A model generated the notes under the pieces. The model searched no databases. It had not been told where the DNA came from and saw only the letters and a program-made list of their open reading frames with translations. Positions 48,896 through 51,808 of a stretch of 51,808 nucleotides of DNA are shown here, one piece after another; position 1 is the stretch's first letter; each line of letters starts with the position of its first letter. Source of the stretch: Candidatus Omnitrophota bacterium (GTDB lineage: Bacteria > Omnitrophota > Gorgyraeia > Zapsychrales > Zapsychraceae); assembly GCA_020429915.1 (NCBI GenBank), contig JAGQKV010000022.1:116219-168026 (forward strand), in the 5' to 3' direction. Both the position numbers and the translations under genes were made by a program.

Positions 48896-50284
48896 ATGCA
48901 GTATACAAATGATGATCGAAAACGATTTGGTTTGCTGCCATCCTCAAATCTCCCTTCGGAGAAATATCGGAGTGAATTTAGGCGCGATTATGCGAGACTG
49001 ATTCATTCCCCCGCATTTAGGCGCCTTCAAGGTAAAACACAGTTATTTCCAGGAAAGGAAAGTGATTTTTTTCGCAATAGAATGTCACATTCATTGGAAG
49101 TTGCGCAGATTAGTAAATCAATAGCTCTCAAACTAAACGATGATCTTAGTAAGAAATATAAAAATAAGTACTATATCGATTTGGATCTCGCAGAGTTCGC
49201 GGGATTGGCGCATGATTTAGGTCACCCTCCTTTTGGCCACCTAGGGGAACAAGTATTGGACGAATTAATGTGTCGGTATGGAGGCTTTGAGGGAAATGCA
49301 CAAACTTTAAGGATTCTTGCAAGAATTGAAAAAAGACATCCGGAATTTGGTTTAAATTTAACCATGAGGAGTTTGGCTGCGGTTTTAAAGTACGATAGAA
49401 AAATTCCGTTAAAAAGGGCAAGAGGAAAAATAAGTAGACCCGTAAAAGGTTTTTATTCGGAAGATCAGGAATTGGTAAATAGGTTGAAGAATAGTGTGCT
49501 TCAGGTGCCAACGAAATCAGAGTTTAAAACTATCGAATGTAAAATTATGGACATAGCAGATGATATCGCATACTCCACATATGATTTAGAGGACACTTTG
49601 AAAGCAGGTTTTATTGGTCCTATGGATATAATCTTCGCGGAAGAAGACTTGAGAAAGCGTGTGCGATTAGAGGTAAATAAGTCTTTGAAAGTAAAACTAA
49701 CCGATGCAGATTTAATAGAGATAACTTGGCGAATATTTCAAAATTATGTTGATCTTATTGAGCTACCTAAAAAGGGTAGATTTAGTCCAGATTTTGTGAG
49801 GTTTATATCCAAAGTTTTTGCTCAAACGACCTTTCATGCTTCTCGCGTATTGGCCAAAGATGGATATGTGCGGTCAGACTTTACTTCTTATTTAATTGGA
49901 AAGTATATTAGATCTGTAAATATTACAGTTATTGATTCAAAGAATCCTGCACTATCAAGCGTTGAACCAGACCAACAAGAGCGAATAGAAATTGAAGTTC
50001 TAAAGCGACTGATTTACGAATCGCAAATAAATTCTACCAAACTTAGAACAGTTTGTTATCGTGGAAGACAGATAATTGAAACAATTTTTAAAGCGCTTAC
50101 AAGCAAAGAAGGACAACATCTATTGCCGGACGATTTTGGAGAAAGATACTCTAGGGCTCAGGGCATAAGAAATAAAAAAAGAGTTATTTGTGACTTTATC
50201 TGTGGAATGACAGATCGCTACGCGCTTGAATTCTATGGCAGGTTATTGTCCGAGAATCCACAAACGATCTTTAAGCCATTTTAG
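48896..50284 (+). CDS. dGTPase-like HD-domain deoxynucleotide triphosphohydrolase
   Basis: 462 residues. The N-terminal part has FRRDYARLIHSPAFRRLQGKTQLFP, the hallmark of the dGTPase group. HD-domain metal ligands are H65 (RMSHSLEVAQI), H106 and D107 (HDLGHPPFGHLGE, with H110) and a later D near 219-223 (KIMDIADDIAYSTYDLED). Members hydrolyse dGTP or other dNTPs to the nucleoside and triphosphate; some act in anti-phage defence by draining dNTPs. The gene is far more AT-rich than its surroundings, a sign of recent transfer, and lacks a clear ribosome site, which suggests coupling to the small gene upstream. It converges on the next gene with a 5-base gap. Confidence 0.9.
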   Translation: MQYTNDDRKRFGLLPSSNLPSEKYRSEFRRDYARLIHSPAFRRLQGKTQLFPGKESDFFRNRMSHSLEVAQISKSIALKLNDDLSKKYKNKYYIDLDLAEFAGLAHDLGHPPFGHLGEQVLDELMCRYGGFEGNAQTLRILARIEKRHPEFGLNLTMRSLAAVLKYDRKIPLKRARGKISRPVKGFYSEDQELVNRLKNSVLQVPTKSEFKTIECKIMDIADDIAYSTYDLEDTLKAGFIGPMDIIFAEEDLRKRVRLEVNKSLKVKLTDADLIEITWRIFQNYVDLIELPKKGRFSPDFVRFISKVFAQTTFHASRVLAKDGYVRSDFTSYLIGKYIRSVNITVIDSKNPALSSVEPDQQERIEIEVLKRLIYESQINSTKLRTVCYRGRQIIETIFKALTSKEGQHLLPDDFGERYSRAQGIRNKKRVICDFICGMTDRYALEFYGRLLSENPQTIFKPF

Positions 50285-50289
50285 CAGCG

Positions 50290-51648
50290 CTATAGTTCCG
50301 TACGCTTTGAGTACCACAACCCCACAAATACCCAAAACATCACCGACGGTAATGTCGCGTACATCAAACGGTGGAGGCTGACCTGTAGCCACCACAGGAT
50401 GCGGGTGTTGTCGAAGTAGGTGTTCACGAAGTAGTAGGCGCTGATTACGAGGATGTAGCCTAAGAGAAAGACGGGGATGATGACCAGGTGGCGGCGGAAG
50501 CAGCGGTTGGCGCCCAACAGGATTCCCAGCACCAGTAAAATCCACAGGCCGTTCCACGTCGGACTAACCAGCTCCACCAGAATGAAACTGAAGATCGCCC
50601 TCACCCGGAACCAGCTCACCGGGTTGGTGTCCGACACCAGCCCGTTGATAAACGTCGTGCTCTTGGGCGCGACAAATAAGGTAAAGACCACCGTCACGAT
50701 CCCGGCGGCCATCGCGGCCGTATACAGATTGATCAGCACGCGCTTATCCGGTTTGTTTTTATAGAAGAAATATCCCGCCGCGAGCACCCCGATGATCCCC
50801 GCCGCCATCAGCCCTTCGCCTTTGGAAAAACTCAGAAACCCCAGCGCGATCCCCGCGGCGACCGCGTATCCCGGATTGTTTTCAAGCTTCGCCAGCACCA
50901 CACACACCACCGCCGCCAACAAGTAGTAGGCGACGACGATGTCCGCGTACTGGCTGAGCGAGAGCTTGACGTACATCGTGGAGGTCAACAGGATGATCCC
51001 GCTCAGGATGGCAAAGGGCGAGCGCGTGACCCGCGCGATGGCCGCGTACATAAGGCCCACCGTGGCGAAGCTGAAGACAAACGCGGTGGTCACCGGTGTG
51101 ATAAATTCCGCGTCTTCTTTGAAGATCCAGCCCCAGCAATTGATCAGCGGCAGCTGCAACGGATAATGCGGGCTCGAGCGCCACAGCACCGGATCGAAGA
51201 TCGTGGTCCATCCGTGATCGGAGAGAAACAGGATCTTGGCCTTCAGATTCCATGTCGCCCACGCGTCCCATCCGCCGTAGACGTAAAAGTGGCCGTGCCG
51301 CCACAACGGATACGCGCCGGCGCACAGGATCAGGTAAGGAATGATCTGCGACCAGTGAAAGTCGCGCAGGTTGATCCATTTTCCTATCCGGCCGCGCACC
51401 CGCCACACCGCCCACGCCGACAGCCCGGCGAGTGCCAGCAAGTTTCCGCCGAGGATAAATCCCGGCGAGAATCTCTTGAATATCATGAATGCCCAAAAGG
51501 TGATCTGCGCGCTGACACCGAGTCCGATACCCGACGCCAAAAACACGTGCAAACCGGGAGGAAGCGGACGGTCGCGGTCCTGGAGGCAGGTGAGCAACAG
51601 ATAGCCGAGGGTGAATGATATAAGGTAAGGCAAGTATGTGGTGAACAT
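50290..51648 (-). CDS. Multi-pass membrane protein, GT39/GT-C-like
   Basis: 452 residues on the minus strand with about ten hydrophobic segments. A conserved-looking loop YPLWRHGHFYVYGGWDAWATWNLKAKILFLSDHGWTTIFDPVLWRSSPHYPLQLPLINC near 110-170 is what I would expect for the catalytic extracytoplasmic loop of a GT-C glycosyltransferase using a lipid-linked sugar; the W-DAW acidic residue D129 or a neighbour could be catalytic. Family naming is uncertain. It is the only clear minus-strand gene in the window. The region upstream of its start (51650-51808) is a repeat-rich palindromic element. Confidence 0.7.
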   Translation of the reverse strand: MFTTYLPYLISFTLGYLLLTCLQDRDRPLPPGLHVFLASGIGLGVSAQITFWAFMIFKRFSPGFILGGNLLALAGLSAWAVWRVRGRIGKWINLRDFHWSQIIPYLILCAGAYPLWRHGHFYVYGGWDAWATWNLKAKILFLSDHGWTTIFDPVLWRSSPHYPLQLPLINCWGWIFKEDAEFITPVTTAFVFSFATVGLMYAAIARVTRSPFAILSGIILLTSTMYVKLSLSQYADIVVAYYLLAAVVCVVLAKLENNPGYAVAAGIALGFLSFSKGEGLMAAGIIGVLAAGYFFYKNKPDKRVLINLYTAAMAAGIVTVVFTLFVAPKSTTFINGLVSDTNPVSWFRVRAIFSFILVELVSPTWNGLWILLVLGILLGANRCFRRHLVIIPVFLLGYILVISAYYFVNTYFDNTRILWWLQVSLHRLMYATLPSVMFWVFVGLWYSKRTEL

Positions 51649-51659
51649 GTTTAAGCGGG

Positions 51660-51808
51660 CAAGAAATTTCGAAATCCGGAATCCGAATATCGAAGGAATA
51701 TCGTAACTCGCATTACCGAATATTCAAACCGGTTATTTCGATATTCGGTCATTAGGTATTTCGAACTTCCTTCGGATTTCGATATCACGAGTTCAAGAAC
51801 GAAGTGCA
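51660..51808. repeat. Palindromic repeat built of TTTCGATATTCG-like words (continues beyond window)
   Basis: Short words such as TTTCGAAATCCG, CCGAATATCG and TTTCGATATTCG repeat in both orientations across the whole interval. A central hairpin pairs CCGAATAT (51716-51723) with ATATTCGG (51741-51748). The plan is like elements A and B (word-built inverted arms), but the core and word sequences differ. The right edge is outside the window. Confidence 0.55.

Overview
The window is a GC-rich, tightly packed bacterial chromosome segment. Almost every gene is on the + strand; the one clear exception is the gene at the right end (50290-51648). The cell looks Gram-negative: it has an Mla-type ABC/MCE system, an RND pump with a TolC-like partner, lipoproteins and PilT. 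My best guess for the host is the candidate phylum Omnitrophota (OP3, PVC superphylum). This rests mainly on the 2604-residue exported protein at 2067-9881, whose N- and C-terminal regions resemble proteins I remember from Omnitrophota genomes. The metal ABC permeases with fused winged-helix tails recall chlamydial YtgC-YtgR, another PVC group. No rRNA, tRNA or CRISPR array was seen.

Layout. (1) 1-1447: two metal ABC (ABC-3 family) permeases, each with a C-terminal winged helix. (2) 1448-9952: a 619-base leader region, then a giant exported protein with, in order, a conserved N-terminal region, a degenerate class I fructose-1,6-bisphosphatase (FBPase) domain, an FBPase domain with its metal ligands intact, a phosphoglucose isomerase (PGI)-like domain and a long unassigned C-terminal part, closed by a good terminator. 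(3) 10087-19581: surface polysaccharide genes (sugar dehydrogenase, aminotransferase, three glycosyltransferases, YfhO-like membrane protein) and small envelope proteins. (4) 19711-24401: RND transporter and TolC-like protein with no adaptor gene between them. (5) 24582-33411: housekeeping block (trxA, panD, def, lipA, a flippase-like protein, a YacP/NYN nuclease-like protein, mlaE-lipoprotein-mlaF-mlaD, YggT, YbaB, greA, pilT).

(6) 33460-45715: a strong promoter whose -10 box lies in a perfect 12-bp palindrome, then a MarR regulator and eleven further genes, almost all overlapping or nearly touching. They are four cobalamin-binding-type radical SAM enzymes, two GNAT-like proteins, a GH3-type acyl-adenylating amide synthetase, two small membrane proteins, a fatty-acid-hydroxylase/sterol-desaturase enzyme and a signal-peptidase-like protein lacking the usual serine. 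It reads as one regulated pathway making an unknown lipid or acyl-amide product. (7) 45857-51648: two GT39-like membrane proteins flanking an accessory patch with an Imm33-like protein, a DUF6882-like protein and an AT-rich insert holding a 49-residue basic protein and a dGTPase-like HD phosphohydrolase.

Three intergenic sites carry imperfect palindromic elements with arms built from short repeated words. Two of them (14291-14439 and 45725-45832) share a conserved core in opposite orientation, so they are one dispersed family. The two most interesting systems are the exported FBPase-PGI giant protein and the MarR-controlled radical SAM/GH3 operon. All family calls come from reading motifs by eye; no database search was run.
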